64,000 bases of DNA from JANNBN01 sp963763885 (GTDB lineage: Bacteria > Actinomycetota > Acidimicrobiia > Acidimicrobiales > JANYDT01), in assembly GCA_963763885.1 (NCBI GenBank), contig CAVXQD010000002.1:124001-188000 (forward strand). Direction: 5' to 3'. Shown in pieces: positions 16,662 to 25,553 of this stretch. Positions within the stretch are counted from its first letter, which is position 1. Each line of letters begins with the position of its first letter. The notes under the pieces are model-generated. The model was not told the origin of the DNA. It saw only the letters and a list, made by a program, of their open reading frames with translations, and searched no databases. The position numbers and the translations under genes were made by a program.

Positions 16662-18893
16662 TTGAAGTTCACTGACGGCTTTTGGCTCACTCGCCCCGGG
16701 TATTCGGTACTGCCAGTACTGCAGTCCCACGACGCCCACGTCGTTCCCGGTGCCGGGGCCCTGGCCGAGGGAGTGCCTTCGGGATCCGGTTTACAGGTTC
16801 GTGGAGTCACCAAGCGCGTCGGCCACCGCGGTGACACGCTCAACGCTGCAACCCTTGACATTGCGCTTGACTCGCCTATGGCCGAGGTAATACGTGTGCG
16901 TATTACCCATCATGCGGGCGGCACAGCGCCCCTCAGGTTTCCGGTGCAATCGGCCAATTCGTCAACGGCTGCCATCGCAACGGTTTCGCCCGACGGATCG
17001 TCTCGGCTTGAGGCCGGGTCGCTGAATGCGTCTGTGTCTTGCGCTGGGGCCGACTGGAGTCTGGAGTTCCGCTCGGGAGACCGGTTGATCACCCATCAGC
17101 GTTCTCGGAGCATCTCGCTGGTGACTAACCCGCAGGGCCAGCGGTACCTCAGCGTCCAACACTCGCTTGGCGTCGGCGAGAACGTGTACGGCCTTGGCGA
17201 GCGATTTACCGCCTTTGTGCGCAATGGTCAGTCGGTCGACATCTGGAACGAAGATGGTGGCACTTCCAGCGAACAGGCCTACAAGAATGTGCCGTTCTAC
17301 ATCGTTCACGGATCCGGCGCGGCTTATGGGGTGTTCGTCAACCACACCGGTCGCGTGTCTCTTGAGGTTGCCAGCGAGTCGGTTGAGCGCGTGCAGTTCA
17401 GCGTGGGTGCCGAAGCCGTTGAGTACCTGGTGATTCTCGGTCCAACACCGAAAGATGTTCTGGCGCGCTACACGGCACTCACCGGGCGTCCCGTGGTTCC
17501 GCCGGCCTGGTCGTTTGGACTGTGGTTGTCCACGTCGTTCGTCACGGACTACGACGAAGACACGGTGCAGACTTTCATCTCCGAGATGCAGCGCCTCGAC
17601 ATCCCGTTGAGTGTCTTCCACTTCGATTGTTTCTGGATGCGAGAGTTTCGTTGGTGCGACTTCCAGTGGGATCCACGTGTCTTTCCTGATCCGCAAGCCA
17701 TGCTCCAGCGGCTTAAGGCGCAGGGCCTCCGCATCAGTCTTTGGATCAACCCGTACATCGCGCAAGCATCACCTTTGTTCGACGAAGCTAAGCGCGCTGG
17801 GTATTTGCTCAGACGTGCCGATGGGTCGGTTTGGCAGTGGGATCTGTGGCAGGCGGGCAACGCCATTGTGGACTTCACCAATCCGGCGGCGCGTGAGTGG
17901 TTTGTCTCCAAGCTGCGACCGCTGCTGGAGATGGGTGTTGATTGTTTCAAGACGGACTTTGGCGAACGCATCCCGGTTGACGCTGTGTATCACGACGGGT
18001 CAGATCCCGAGCAGATGCACAACTTGTACACGCAGTTGTACAACCGCACCGTCTTTGATCTGCTGACCGAAGTTCGTGGTGAAGACGCAGTCGTGTTTGC
18101 TCGCAGCGCAACCGTTGGCGGCCAGACCATGCCAGTTCACTGGGGCGGCGACAACACAAGCACCTTCGAATCCATGGCCGAAAGTCTGCGCGGCGGGCTC
18201 AGCCTGGGCCTTGGAGGTTTTGGGTTTTGGAGCCACGACATCGGAGGTTTCGAGGGCAACCCGGATCCAGCGGTCTTCAAGCGGTGGGTCCCGTTTGGAT
18301 TGCTCAGCTCGCACAGTCGTCTGCACGGCAACGAATCCGTTCGAGTGCCATGGGCATTCGACGACGAAGCTGTCGACGTCACACGACGATTCGTGAAACT
18401 CAAGGCAAGCCTCATGCCATATCTGTTCGGGGTTGCCCATGAGGCAGCGTCCAGCGGTGTTCCGATGATGCGCGCCATGTTGCTGGAGTTTCCCGAGGAC
18501 CGGACCTGCTTGCATCTGGACCAGCAGTACATGCTTGGTTCCAACTTGTTGGTGGCCCCGGTGTTCAACGCGGAGGGCGATGTGCAGTTCTATTTGCCCG
18601 CTGGCCGGTGGACAGCGCTTCTCACCGGCGAGGTCCGTGTTGGCCCTGCCTGGTTTACAGAGCAACACGGGTTTGACTCATTGCCTTTGTATGTACGCCA
18701 ACAAACTGTGCTGCCCATGGGGCAGACCACCGGGTTCGATTACGACTACCAGCAGCCTGTCGACGTTCGCGTCTTCGAGCTGCCGGACGGTGCAACTGCT
18801 TCGGCCACGGTGTACTCCGCAGACCGCAGCGTTGCGCCGGTGCTGTTCAGCGCAACCCGTGTGGGCGCAGAAGTAACCGTTTCCCGCAGTTAG
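16662..18893 (+). CDS. yicI: GH31 alpha-xylosidase (YicI-like)
   Basis: 743 aa; hydrolyses non-reducing alpha-xylosyl residues such as in isoprimeverose from xyloglucan. The TTG at 16662 gives an N-terminus (MKFTDGFWLTRPGYSV) that aligns with YicI (MKISDGNWLIQPG). The nucleophile is Asp432 in FKTDFGERIPVDAVYHDG, a text typical of YicI rather than alpha-glucosidases, and the acid/base is Asp497 in HWGGDNTS. No signal peptide, so it acts on imported oligosaccharides. It starts 3 nt after the permease stop, placing it in the importer operon. Confidence 0.9.
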   Translation: MKFTDGFWLTRPGYSVLPVLQSHDAHVVPGAGALAEGVPSGSGLQVRGVTKRVGHRGDTLNAATLDIALDSPMAEVIRVRITHHAGGTAPLRFPVQSANSSTAAIATVSPDGSSRLEAGSLNASVSCAGADWSLEFRSGDRLITHQRSRSISLVTNPQGQRYLSVQHSLGVGENVYGLGERFTAFVRNGQSVDIWNEDGGTSSEQAYKNVPFYIVHGSGAAYGVFVNHTGRVSLEVASESVERVQFSVGAEAVEYLVILGPTPKDVLARYTALTGRPVVPPAWSFGLWLSTSFVTDYDEDTVQTFISEMQRLDIPLSVFHFDCFWMREFRWCDFQWDPRVFPDPQAMLQRLKAQGLRISLWINPYIAQASPLFDEAKRAGYLLRRADGSVWQWDLWQAGNAIVDFTNPAAREWFVSKLRPLLEMGVDCFKTDFGERIPVDAVYHDGSDPEQMHNLYTQLYNRTVFDLLTEVRGEDAVVFARSATVGGQTMPVHWGGDNTSTFESMAESLRGGLSLGLGGFGFWSHDIGGFEGNPDPAVFKRWVPFGLLSSHSRLHGNESVRVPWAFDDEAVDVTRRFVKLKASLMPYLFGVAHEAASSGVPMMRAMLLEFPEDRTCLHLDQQYMLGSNLLVAPVFNAEGDVQFYLPAGRWTALLTGEVRVGPAWFTEQHGFDSLPLYVRQQTVLPMGQTTGFDYDYQQPVDVRVFELPDGATASATVYSADRSVAPVLFSATRVGAEVTVSRS

Positions 18894-21211
18894 GAAACCG
18901 TGCGGGTGTTGACGGTGGCCATCATGGTCCACCGGTCCGACACCGGCTTGACCTGGCCGACGATGCTGAACTCTGCGGGCGTGCTTCGATGTGCGGCAGA
19001 GTTGGCAGCGGTCAGTTTGAACAGGCCCGGCTCCACAATGCGGGTTCGGTCCAAACCAATGAAGCTGGTGAGATCTGCGTGTAGCGCAAACTGCACTTCG
19101 ACGGCACTACCGGCTTCAACGTTGACCCGTGCGAAGGCTATAAGCCGTTTGGTGGGGCGCACTGTCTGAGCAATCCAGTCGGTGAGGTACAGCTGCACAA
19201 CTTCTACGCCGGAACGCGTCCCAGTGTTGCGCACCGTCACCGTTGCCGTGAGCGTGTCGTCGGTGCCGATCTCGGTCTGATCCAACGTGATCTCGCTGAT
19301 TGCGAACGAGGTGTAACTCAGGCCGTGGCCAAACGCGAAAGCCGGGGTGGGGTCGAGGTTGCTGACACCTTCCGTGTGCAGACCGAGGGGTGCCTGCAAG
19401 TAGGTGCTGGGCTGCGGTCCGTCGAGGCGTGGGATCTGGACGGGGAGGCGACCGCTGGGGTTGATCCGTCCGGAGAGAACGCCAGCAATTGCAGCGGCTC
19501 CTGCCTGCCCTGGCATGAACGCCTGGACCGTGGCAGCAGGTGCTGTTGCAAAGTCCGCAATTGCGTAGGGGCGCCCGGTGACGGCGATGAGCACGGTTCG
19601 TGGGTTCGCGGCCAGCACGGCCTCAACCAGTTGATGCTGAACGCCTGGGAGCTGCAGCGTGGCGGTGTCTGTGCCCTCGCCCGAGGTGCCCATTCCGAAG
19701 AGCCCAGCCCGGTCGCCGACAGCGAGGACCACCACGTCAGCTTGTTGCGCGGCCGCCGTTGCTTCGGCGATGCCAGATGCGTCGGCCACCTTTACAGGCG
19801 TGCCAACGACGTGGTCGATGGTTGCGTTTGGATATTCTGCGCGCAGAGCATCGAGAAGCGATGGTGCGTCGATGCCCATTTCGAACGAAGGGTGGTGGGG
19901 CAGCACGTGGTTGGGGAACGAGTAGCACCCCATGAAGGCCAACGGATCGTTCGCAACGGGACCGATAACGGCGATCCGGATTGGTGTGTCGGGTACCAAC
20001 GGCAGAATGGTTGTTGGGTTGTCCAACAAGATGACCGACGCCTCTGCCAGTCGTGTGGCCAGGGCCTGGTTGGCTTCAGGGTTGAGGTCGAAGTCCGGGT
20101 CCGACAGCACGGCCTCAGGCCGCCAGTCCGGGTCGAGTAACCCCAGTTCCGCTTTGTGTTGCAGGACGCGCAAGACCGACGTTTTGATCAGATCCTCGTG
20201 GAGTTCTCCGGACGTGATGCGTTCCAACAACGCGCTGCCGTAAGCAAGCGTGTCGGGCAGTTCCACGTCAAGCCCAGCGCGTAACGTGAGGATGCCGGCA
20301 TCGTCGTAGCTTGCGGCCACCCGATGCATGCTCTTCAGGAACGCGATGGACCAATAGTCAGAGACCACCGTTCCGTCGAACCCCCACCGGTCTCGCAACG
20401 TAGTGGTGAGCAACGACGCATCGGCACCCGCTGGAACGCCGTCAACGTCGGAGTATGAGTTCATAACGGATTTTGTTCCGCCAATGCGCACTGCCATTTC
20501 GAACGGAAACAGAATGACTTCGGCAAACTCGCGTGGCCCTACGGAAACGGGTGCATGGTTGCGACCGGCGCGTGAAGCTGAGTACCCGGCGAAGTGCTTC
20601 AACGTTGCGGTGATGCCACTGCTTTGGAGGCCTTGGACGTATGCGGATCCGAGTGTGCCAACAAGGAGTGGGTCTTCGCCGATTGTTTCTTCGACGCGTC
20701 CCCAACGGTAGTCACGGACCACATCGAGCAGGGGAGCGAGACCTTGGTGCACGCCAACCTTGCGCATGGTGGCTCCGATCGCAGAAGCCATGTCACGGAT
20801 GAGGTCCGCATCCCATGTGGCGCCCCATGCGATTGCGGCGGGGAACACCGTTGCGCCCCACGCGGTGAAGCCAGTGAGGCATTCCTCATGTGCAATCGCT
20901 GGAATGGCGAAACGATTGTTGGCCATCACCTGGCGTTGGTAGCTGATGAGTTGCTGCACGCCATCGGCAACGGCAATCGGCCGCGTGCCAAATGGGCGAG
21001 TGAGGTGCCCAAGGCCGTCTTGGCTTTGTTCTTCCAGCGGCTTGGCGCCAGCGCTGAACACGTTTTGCATCGGAGCGACGTTGCCGCTGATGACGAGGTT
21101 GCCCACCCACGAGCTGCCGAGCTGTGCCAGCCGTTCTGTGGTTGTCATGCGCGCATACAGATCAGCGGCACGGTCCTGTGGGGTGACGGTGGTGTCTTGC
21201 CACTTGTTCAC
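18890..21211 (-). CDS. GH3 beta-glycosidase (beta-glucosidase/beta-xylosidase)
   Basis: 773 aa from the GTG at 21211, which overlaps the aldo/keto reductase stop (GTGA); the open frame extends 100 codons further but that part is antisense-like and lacks homology. GH3 N-terminal barrel with KHFAGYSASRAGRNHAPV and nucleophile Asp285 in TVVSDYWSI, then the alpha/beta sandwich (IRIAVIGPVANDPLAFMG, GMGTSGEGTDTATLQLPG) and a C-terminal fibronectin-III-like domain. No signal peptide. Substrate is a beta-gluco- or beta-xylo-oligosaccharide (inference). Convergent with the GH31 gene, overlapping its end by 4 nt. Confidence 0.9.
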   Translation of the reverse strand: MNKWQDTTVTPQDRAADLYARMTTTERLAQLGSSWVGNLVISGNVAPMQNVFSAGAKPLEEQSQDGLGHLTRPFGTRPIAVADGVQQLISYQRQVMANNRFAIPAIAHEECLTGFTAWGATVFPAAIAWGATWDADLIRDMASAIGATMRKVGVHQGLAPLLDVVRDYRWGRVEETIGEDPLLVGTLGSAYVQGLQSSGITATLKHFAGYSASRAGRNHAPVSVGPREFAEVILFPFEMAVRIGGTKSVMNSYSDVDGVPAGADASLLTTTLRDRWGFDGTVVSDYWSIAFLKSMHRVAASYDDAGILTLRAGLDVELPDTLAYGSALLERITSGELHEDLIKTSVLRVLQHKAELGLLDPDWRPEAVLSDPDFDLNPEANQALATRLAEASVILLDNPTTILPLVPDTPIRIAVIGPVANDPLAFMGCYSFPNHVLPHHPSFEMGIDAPSLLDALRAEYPNATIDHVVGTPVKVADASGIAEATAAAQQADVVVLAVGDRAGLFGMGTSGEGTDTATLQLPGVQHQLVEAVLAANPRTVLIAVTGRPYAIADFATAPAATVQAFMPGQAGAAAIAGVLSGRINPSGRLPVQIPRLDGPQPSTYLQAPLGLHTEGVSNLDPTPAFAFGHGLSYTSFAISEITLDQTEIGTDDTLTATVTVRNTGTRSGVEVVQLYLTDWIAQTVRPTKRLIAFARVNVEAGSAVEVQFALHADLTSFIGLDRTRIVEPGLFKLTAANSAAHRSTPAEFSIVGQVKPVSDRWTMMATVNTRTVS

Positions 21212-22137
21212 TCGCCCGTCTCCAACCACGCAACCTGTTCTGGCGTCAACGTGAAACTGAACGCCCGCAGGCTGTGGTGCAACTCGTCCAGCGTGCGGGG
21301 ACCAATGACGGGGATCTGTGGGAACGGCTGAGCAACCACGTACGCCAACGCGATGTGGATTGGATCGACGTTCAGTTGAGCGGCCAGTTGCTGGGCCCGA
21401 TCGCGGCGCCCGAAGTTGGAATCTGAGTACCAGACACGAACCAATTCCTCGTCGTCCAAGAGGTTGCGACCAGCGCGGTCGGTGAAGAACCCGCGGCTCT
21501 GGCTGGACCACGCGACGTTGAGAACGTTGTGCTCCGTCAGCCAGTTGCGCCAGCTGGGAGTGGAACTGCTGACACAGCCGTCCCAGATGGGGCTGAGCAT
21601 CTCGGCAAGCGAGAAATTGTTGGACAGCACAGTGAACGGTGTGAGGCCGTTGGCTGCCGCATAGGCGTTGGCTTCCTCTACACGGGCCATGGTCCAGTTG
21701 GAGCCGCCGGCAGGGCCGGTGATGCGTCCAGCCTTGCGTTCAGCCTCGATGGCCTCGACGAACTCGCCGGCTGGCACCTCCAGGTTGTCTCGGTGGAGGA
21801 AGTACATGTCGACGCTGCTGGTCGCCAGTCGGTCGAGGCTTTCGGTGAGCTGCGGAGAGATGGCTTGCGGTGTGCACTCCGGGGTGTGGGCCCCCTTGCC
21901 GATTATCACGCAATCGGAGCGGGTGTCGCGGGCTGTGAGCCACTCGCCGAAGAGCTGTTCCGTATACCCGCTGTTGTAAATCCATGCAGTGTCGAACACG
22001 TTGCCGCCGGCTGCAAAGAAGGCATCCAGCATCGGCGCACCCGTGTCGAACGAATGGAAATCCATGAAGCCCAGCGCAACTGGTGATGCGGCTCGGCCGA
22101 GGTGTGAAACAGCAGAATGTGTGATGGTCGTCATCAT
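21208..22137 (-). CDS. Aldo/keto reductase
   Basis: NAD(P)H-dependent oxidoreductase of the AKR barrel fold, about 309 aa from the ATG at 22137. The catalytic tetrad is recognisable: Asp in FDTAWIYNSGYTE with Tyr following, Lys in IIGKGAH, His in MYFLHRDN. C-terminal IPVIGPRTLDELHHSL is the usual cofactor-phosphate region. A TACGAT box 7 nt before 22137 argues against the longer start at 22164. It heads the operon with GH3 and may reduce a released sugar or its oxidised form (inference). Confidence 0.85.
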   Translation of the reverse strand: MMTTITHSAVSHLGRAASPVALGFMDFHSFDTGAPMLDAFFAAGGNVFDTAWIYNSGYTEQLFGEWLTARDTRSDCVIIGKGAHTPECTPQAISPQLTESLDRLATSSVDMYFLHRDNLEVPAGEFVEAIEAERKAGRITGPAGGSNWTMARVEEANAYAAANGLTPFTVLSNNFSLAEMLSPIWDGCVSSSTPSWRNWLTEHNVLNVAWSSQSRGFFTDRAGRNLLDDEELVRVWYSDSNFGRRDRAQQLAAQLNVDPIHIALAYVVAQPFPQIPVIGPRTLDELHHSLRAFSFTLTPEQVAWLETGE

Positions 22138-22144
22138 GGACTTC

Positions 22145-22150
22145 ATCGTA
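22145..22150 (-). promoter_or_regulatory. -10 box (TACGAT) for the aldo/keto reductase-GH3 operon
   Basis: TACGAT on the minus strand ends 7 nt before the ATG at 22137, giving a leaderless transcript. The same hexamer serves the divergent ilvE gene at 22222. Confidence 0.45.
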
Positions 22151-22221
22151 GGGCGGGTTCGCAAGCTTCTAACCGGGCCGAAACTGCGTCGAATTCTGGG
22201 TGAAGCGCACCGCTGAACTTC

Positions 22222-22227
22222 TACGAT
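22222..22227 (+). promoter_or_regulatory. -10 box (TACGAT) for ilvE
   Basis: TACGAT ends exactly 6 nt before the ilvE ATG at 22234; no Shine-Dalgarno sequence. Leaderless initiation is inferred. Confidence 0.45.
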
Positions 22228-22233
22228 GGTCGG

Positions 22234-23313
22234 ATGGCTTTGAACTTTGCCCTCACGCCCAACCCCTCGCCAGCTTCAGCTGAGCGTCGCGCCGAAATCC
22301 ATGCCAACCCTGGGTTTGGCAAGTTCTTCACCGATCACATGGTGCGAGCGGTATGGCGCTCAGGTGAAGGCTGGGGCAACGCAGAGATCATTCCGTATGG
22401 TCCAATTTCGCTGGATCCAGCAGCGGCGGTACTGCACTACGCGCAGGAAATCTTCGAGGGAATGAAGGCGTACCGCCACGCTGACGATTCCATCTGGACG
22501 TTCCGTCCGTTTGCCAACGCAGCCCGGTTCAATCGTTCGGCTACCCGCTTGGCGCTTCCCAATCTTCCGGAAGAAGACTTTGTGGCTTCACTTGAAGCGC
22601 TGGTGCAGGTTGATAAGGAGTGGGTGCCAGCCGGTGGGGAGAACAGCCTGTACCTGCGTCCCTTCATGTTTGGGTCAGAGTCGTTCCTGGGGGTGCGGCC
22701 AGCGCAAGAAGTCACGTACATGGTGATCGCCTCACCTGTTGGGCCGTACTTCGCTGGCGGTCTGAAGCCGGTCAGCATCTGGCAGTCCACCAACTTCACA
22801 CGTGCCGCCATGGGTGGCACCGGCGCAGCCAAATGCGGCGGCAACTACGCGGCCGGCCTCGCGGCGCAGATGGAAGCAACGGAACAGGGTTGCGATCAGG
22901 TCGTGTTCCTCGACGCCGAGGAACATAAGTACATAGAGGAACTGGGCGGCATGAATCTGTACTTCGTGTTTGCGGACGGCACGTTGTCACGCCGGCGACG
23001 TCGGGCACCATCCTCGAAGGCATCACCCGTTCGTCCATCATCGAGCTTGCCAAGACGCTTGGGGCTCACTCCCGTGGAACGACGCATCAGCATCGACGAA
23101 TGGAAGGACGGCGTTACTTCCGGCGCAATCCGCGAAGTGTTTGCGTGCGGCACCGCTGCGGTCATCACTCCTGTTGGCCGGCTGGTGTGGGCCGACGGCG
23201 AGGTTGGCTCCATGGAAACGGGCGAAGTCACGTCGCAACTGCGTTCCAAGTTGATCGACATTCAGTACGGGCGTTCTGCTGACACCAACCACTGGCTCCA
23301 TCGGCTTGCCTGA
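22234..23313 (+). CDS. ilvE: Branched-chain amino-acid aminotransferase IlvE, with two compensating frameshifts
   Basis: PLP transaminase for the last step of leucine, isoleucine and valine synthesis; 359 aa, group II (BCAT) length. Recognisable parts are PYGPISLDPAAAVLHYAQEIFEG, YLRPFMFGSE, the PLP-lysine region KCGGNYAAGL, LGGMNLYFVF and EVFACGTAAVITPVG. Between about 22986 and 23062 the frame reads as arginine/serine-rich nonsense, while the +2 frame encodes the expected VTPATSGTILEGITRSSIIELAKTLG. Adding one G near 22986 and removing one from the GGGG at 23061-23064 restores a normal protein, so this is most likely a pair of sequence errors. Confidence 0.92.
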   Translation: MALNFALTPNPSPASAERRAEIHANPGFGKFFTDHMVRAVWRSGEGWGNAEIIPYGPISLDPAAAVLHYAQEIFEGMKAYRHADDSIWTFRPFANAARFNRSATRLALPNLPEEDFVASLEALVQVDKEWVPAGGENSLYLRPFMFGSESFLGVRPAQEVTYMVIASPVGPYFAGGLKPVSIWQSTNFTRAAMGGTGAAKCGGNYAAGLAAQMEATEQGCDQVVFLDAEEHKYIEELGGMNLYFVFADGTLSRRRRRAPSSKASPVRPSSSLPRRLGLTPVERRISIDEWKDGVTSGAIREVFACGTAAVITPVGRLVWADGEVGSMETGEVTSQLRSKLIDIQYGRSADTNHWLHRLA

Positions 23314-24055
23314 GGTCAGCTTGTCGTCCGGTCGTGTCCTTGTTACGGGTGTCGGCCGCAAAGCAGGTATCGGCGCGACGATCGCTGATCGTCTGCGCGC
23401 TGATGGATTCGACGTCGTCACGGCTGGTTGGCGCGGCTACGACGAGCGCATGACATGGGGCGCTGACCAACTCCCGCTTGCGGACCACGAGGTTGATTTC
23501 GCCGATGCATCCGCTCCCGATGCGCTGTTCACGGCGCTCGCTGGCGGAGGAGTCATCAGCGGGCTGGTGATGTGTCATTGCGAGGACTTCGATTCCGATA
23601 TTCGGTCAACCACGGTTGCATCGTTCGACCGGCATTTCGCGGTCAATGCTCGTTCGGTGTGGCTGCTGATCCAGGCGTTCGCCGTGCAGTTCCGAGCCGG
23701 GGATCCGGACGATGTCGGCCCGGACCGTTTCGGACGACGCATCGTTGCACTGACCAGCGACCACACAGCGTTCAACCTTCCGTATGGCGCCAGCAAGGGG
23801 GCACTCGACCGCATTGTGCTTGCGGCAGCCGTAGAGCTGGCAGACATTCGGGTCACGGCAAACGTGATCAACCCAGGCCCCAACGACACAGGCTGGATGT
23901 CCGCCGAGGTCCGTGCCGAGGTCATGAATCGCAACCTGCAGCCCAGGATCGGCACGCCGTCTGACACAGCGGACCTGGTCTCGTTTCTCATGTCGCCAGC
24001 AGGCGGTTGGATCAACGGCCAGCTGCTCTACTCCAACGGCGGCCTCGGCCAATAG
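23306..24055 (+). CDS. SDR-family oxidoreductase (FabG-like)
   Basis: 249 aa Rossmann-fold short-chain dehydrogenase. The cofactor loop is TGVGRKAGIGATIADRL; the family NAG position reads NAR (HFAVNARSVW); the catalytic segment is LTSDHTAFNLPYGASKGAL with Tyr and Lys in YxxxK; the C-terminus ends WINGQLLYSNGG as in FabG-type enzymes. The usual catalytic Ser is within LTSD. Substrate unknown. The TTG start at 23306 overlaps the ilvE stop; a TTG at 23321 is an alternative. Confidence 0.82.
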   Translation: MPEVSLSSGRVLVTGVGRKAGIGATIADRLRADGFDVVTAGWRGYDERMTWGADQLPLADHEVDFADASAPDALFTALAGGGVISGLVMCHCEDFDSDIRSTTVASFDRHFAVNARSVWLLIQAFAVQFRAGDPDDVGPDRFGRRIVALTSDHTAFNLPYGASKGALDRIVLAAAVELADIRVTANVINPGPNDTGWMSAEVRAEVMNRNLQPRIGTPSDTADLVSFLMSPAGGWINGQLLYSNGGLGQ

Positions 24056-24112
24056 TGCTGGTGTGATGCGACGGGCAGGGCCGGTGGGCTCGCCATCGAC
24101 GCAGTTCGCCCC

Positions 24113-24236
24113 GACATACGCGCAACTTGCCCCCCACATACGCGCAACTTGGCGTTTCCGGGCAAAAGTTTTGCCCAGAAGTGGCAAGTTGCGCGTATCT
24201 ATTGGGTGAGTTGCGCGTATGTGGTTCGGGTCGTGA
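24113..24236. repeat. Nested intergenic inverted repeat built on ATACGCGCAACTTG
   Basis: Two direct copies of ACATACGCGCAACTTG (about 24115-24152) face two inverted copies (CAAGTTGCGCGTAT at ~24184 and AGTTGCGCGTATGTG at ~24210). A separate small palindrome (GGGCAAAAGTTTTGCCC, ~24161-24177) is at the centre. The whole block can fold into one long cruciform. It fills most of the gap between the SDR gene and the next gene; no coding potential. A further G/C hairpin (GCCCCC/GGGGGC) follows at ~24290-24310. Confidence 0.75.
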
Positions 24237-24351
24237 GGTGGGCCGGTTCTCAGCGGGAGTCCACCTCGCTAATGCGTTCGGAGGTGGTTTGCCCCCAACG
24301 ACGGGGGCAACCTCTCTCCCAGGCCTCTCTCCTCTGGCAGACTGAACGACT

Positions 24352-24864
24352 GTGAGTGCCCCGAAGTTTGTCCCTGTTGCCACAGTTGGCGCCTTTCGCG
24401 GCGACAGCGCCCTTCCTCCTGCCGAGGAATGGAAGTCAGACCGCCCAGCCGAGCTTCCCGCAGGTTCACCGACCGGTGCTCGCATGGGCCGCCCAGGTCC
24501 AGACCAGGGGTATGCCATCAAGCTGGCCAACACGTTCCACGGCAAGCTGCGCCTCACCGAAGGCGAAGACGAGCACGATGCCATCGCTGGCTGCCTCGGG
24601 GTCGCCATGAAGCGCGCGTCGATGTTCAGCCGGGCCCCGGTCATCCACGACCTCAAGGTGGCGTTTGCTGCGTTCGGCTTTCTCGACGACGCCCCGGCAG
24701 AGCTGGTCGAACTTCGCAAGAAGCGCTTCGAGGCGGTTGGCCATCACTACGAGCTGCAAAGAGACATCGCTGACCTTGTTCCTGAAGAGACTCTCCGCAT
24801 GACCCCAGAGGCCGTTTCTCGTCGGGTGGCCGGCGGGAATTGGAAGACCCTCCTCGCTTTGTAA
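24352..24864 (+). CDS. Conserved hypothetical protein (170 aa)
   Basis: GTG start at 24352. A soluble, mostly helical protein with a proline-rich N-terminal third (PPAEEWKSDRPAELPAG...MGRPGPDQGYAIKLANTF) and a C-terminal helical part rich in charged residues (LVELRKKRFEAVGHHYELQRDIADLVPEETLRM). It looks like an actinobacteria-restricted family, but I recognise no catalytic motif and give no function. It is followed immediately by the DUF4126 membrane protein gene, so the two may be cotranscribed. Confidence 0.65.
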   Translation: MSAPKFVPVATVGAFRGDSALPPAEEWKSDRPAELPAGSPTGARMGRPGPDQGYAIKLANTFHGKLRLTEGEDEHDAIAGCLGVAMKRASMFSRAPVIHDLKVAFAAFGFLDDAPAELVELRKKRFEAVGHHYELQRDIADLVPEETLRMTPEAVSRRVAGGNWKTLLAL

Positions 24865-24911
24865 GCAGCGGTAATCCGGCTGTTTCAGCCGGTGCCACGA
24901 AAGGGAACAAA

Positions 24912-25487
24912 TTGGATTTCGGTGCCATTCTCGGCTCTGGCTGGGCAAGTGGGCTCAACCTCTACGGGGTTGTCGCGTTACTGGGTATCGGTGGGCGACT
25001 CGACTGGATCGACACGCCGACTGGACTCCAGCAGTGGTGGGTCATCGGGGTTGCGGTGTTCCTCTTTGCAATCGAGTTCGTTGCCGACAAGGTGCCAGTG
25101 GTCGACAGCGTTTGGGATTCGGTCCATACGTTTGTCCGACCAACCGGTGCAGCCGTGCTGGCACTAATCCTCGCCGGGGACCAGCCAAGCGCTCAGAAGG
25201 TGCTCATGGCGGTTGCGTCTGGCAGCTTGGCGCTCACCAGCCACGGGGCCAAAGCCACAACTCGTCTGGCAGCCAACACGTCGCCAGAGCCGTTCTCCAA
25301 CATCGGGCTGAGCGTCATCGAAGACGTCATCGTCGCAGCCATGATTTGGCTCGTTGCCAAAGCACCAGTTGCAGCTGGCGTGATGGCCGTGTTGCTGGGA
25401 ATCCTCTGTGCGCTGATTGTTTGGCGGCTGTGGCGGTTCGCGAAGCGTTTGTTCCGTCGAAGTGACCAAGCGCCGGTTTCTGCTTGA
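24912..25487 (+). CDS. DUF4126-family membrane protein
   Basis: 191 aa from the TTG at 24912, which has an AAGGGA ribosome site; the frame is also open up to 24840. About four to five hydrophobic segments, with LGSGWASGLNLYGVVALLG, FAIEFVADKVPVVDSVWD and SHGAKATTRLAANTSPEPFSN, all typical of DUF4126. Function of the family is unknown. Its stop overlaps a candidate -35 element for leuA. Confidence 0.8.
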   Translation: MDFGAILGSGWASGLNLYGVVALLGIGGRLDWIDTPTGLQQWWVIGVAVFLFAIEFVADKVPVVDSVWDSVHTFVRPTGAAVLALILAGDQPSAQKVLMAVASGSLALTSHGAKATTRLAANTSPEPFSNIGLSVIEDVIVAAMIWLVAKAPVAAGVMAVLLGILCALIVWRLWRFAKRLFRRSDQAPVSA

Positions 25488-25520
25488 CGAACGCGGTACC
25501 GATCCGGCAGGCTGTTTGCG
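25484..25520 (+). promoter_or_regulatory. Candidate promoter of the leuA leader
   Basis: TTGACG (25484-25489), 18 nt spacer, CAGGCT (25508-25513). Transcription would begin next to the leader-peptide ATG at 25521, so the leader peptide itself may be translated from a leaderless RNA. The -10 is a weak match. Confidence 0.35.
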
Positions 25521-25553
25521 ATGGTCGGTATCTCCCTCCTGCTTCTCACGTAG
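25521..25553 (+). CDS. leuL: leu operon leader peptide MVGISLLLLT
   Basis: A 10-codon reading frame, ATG to TAG, whose codons 6-9 are four consecutive leucine codons (CTC CTG CTT CTC). It precedes leuA by 145 nt and is followed by competing hairpins and a terminator. This is the classic layout of ribosome-stalling attenuation: at low charged tRNA-Leu the ribosome stalls on the leucine codons and the terminator does not form. Confidence 0.85.
   Translation: MVGISLLLLT

Noticed and set aside
21212..21511. 100-residue N-terminal extension of the GH3 enzyme
   Set aside because: It is arginine/proline-rich, lies antisense-like within the aldo/keto reductase gene and has no GH3 similarity. The GTG at 21211 overlaps the upstream stop in the usual coupled way.
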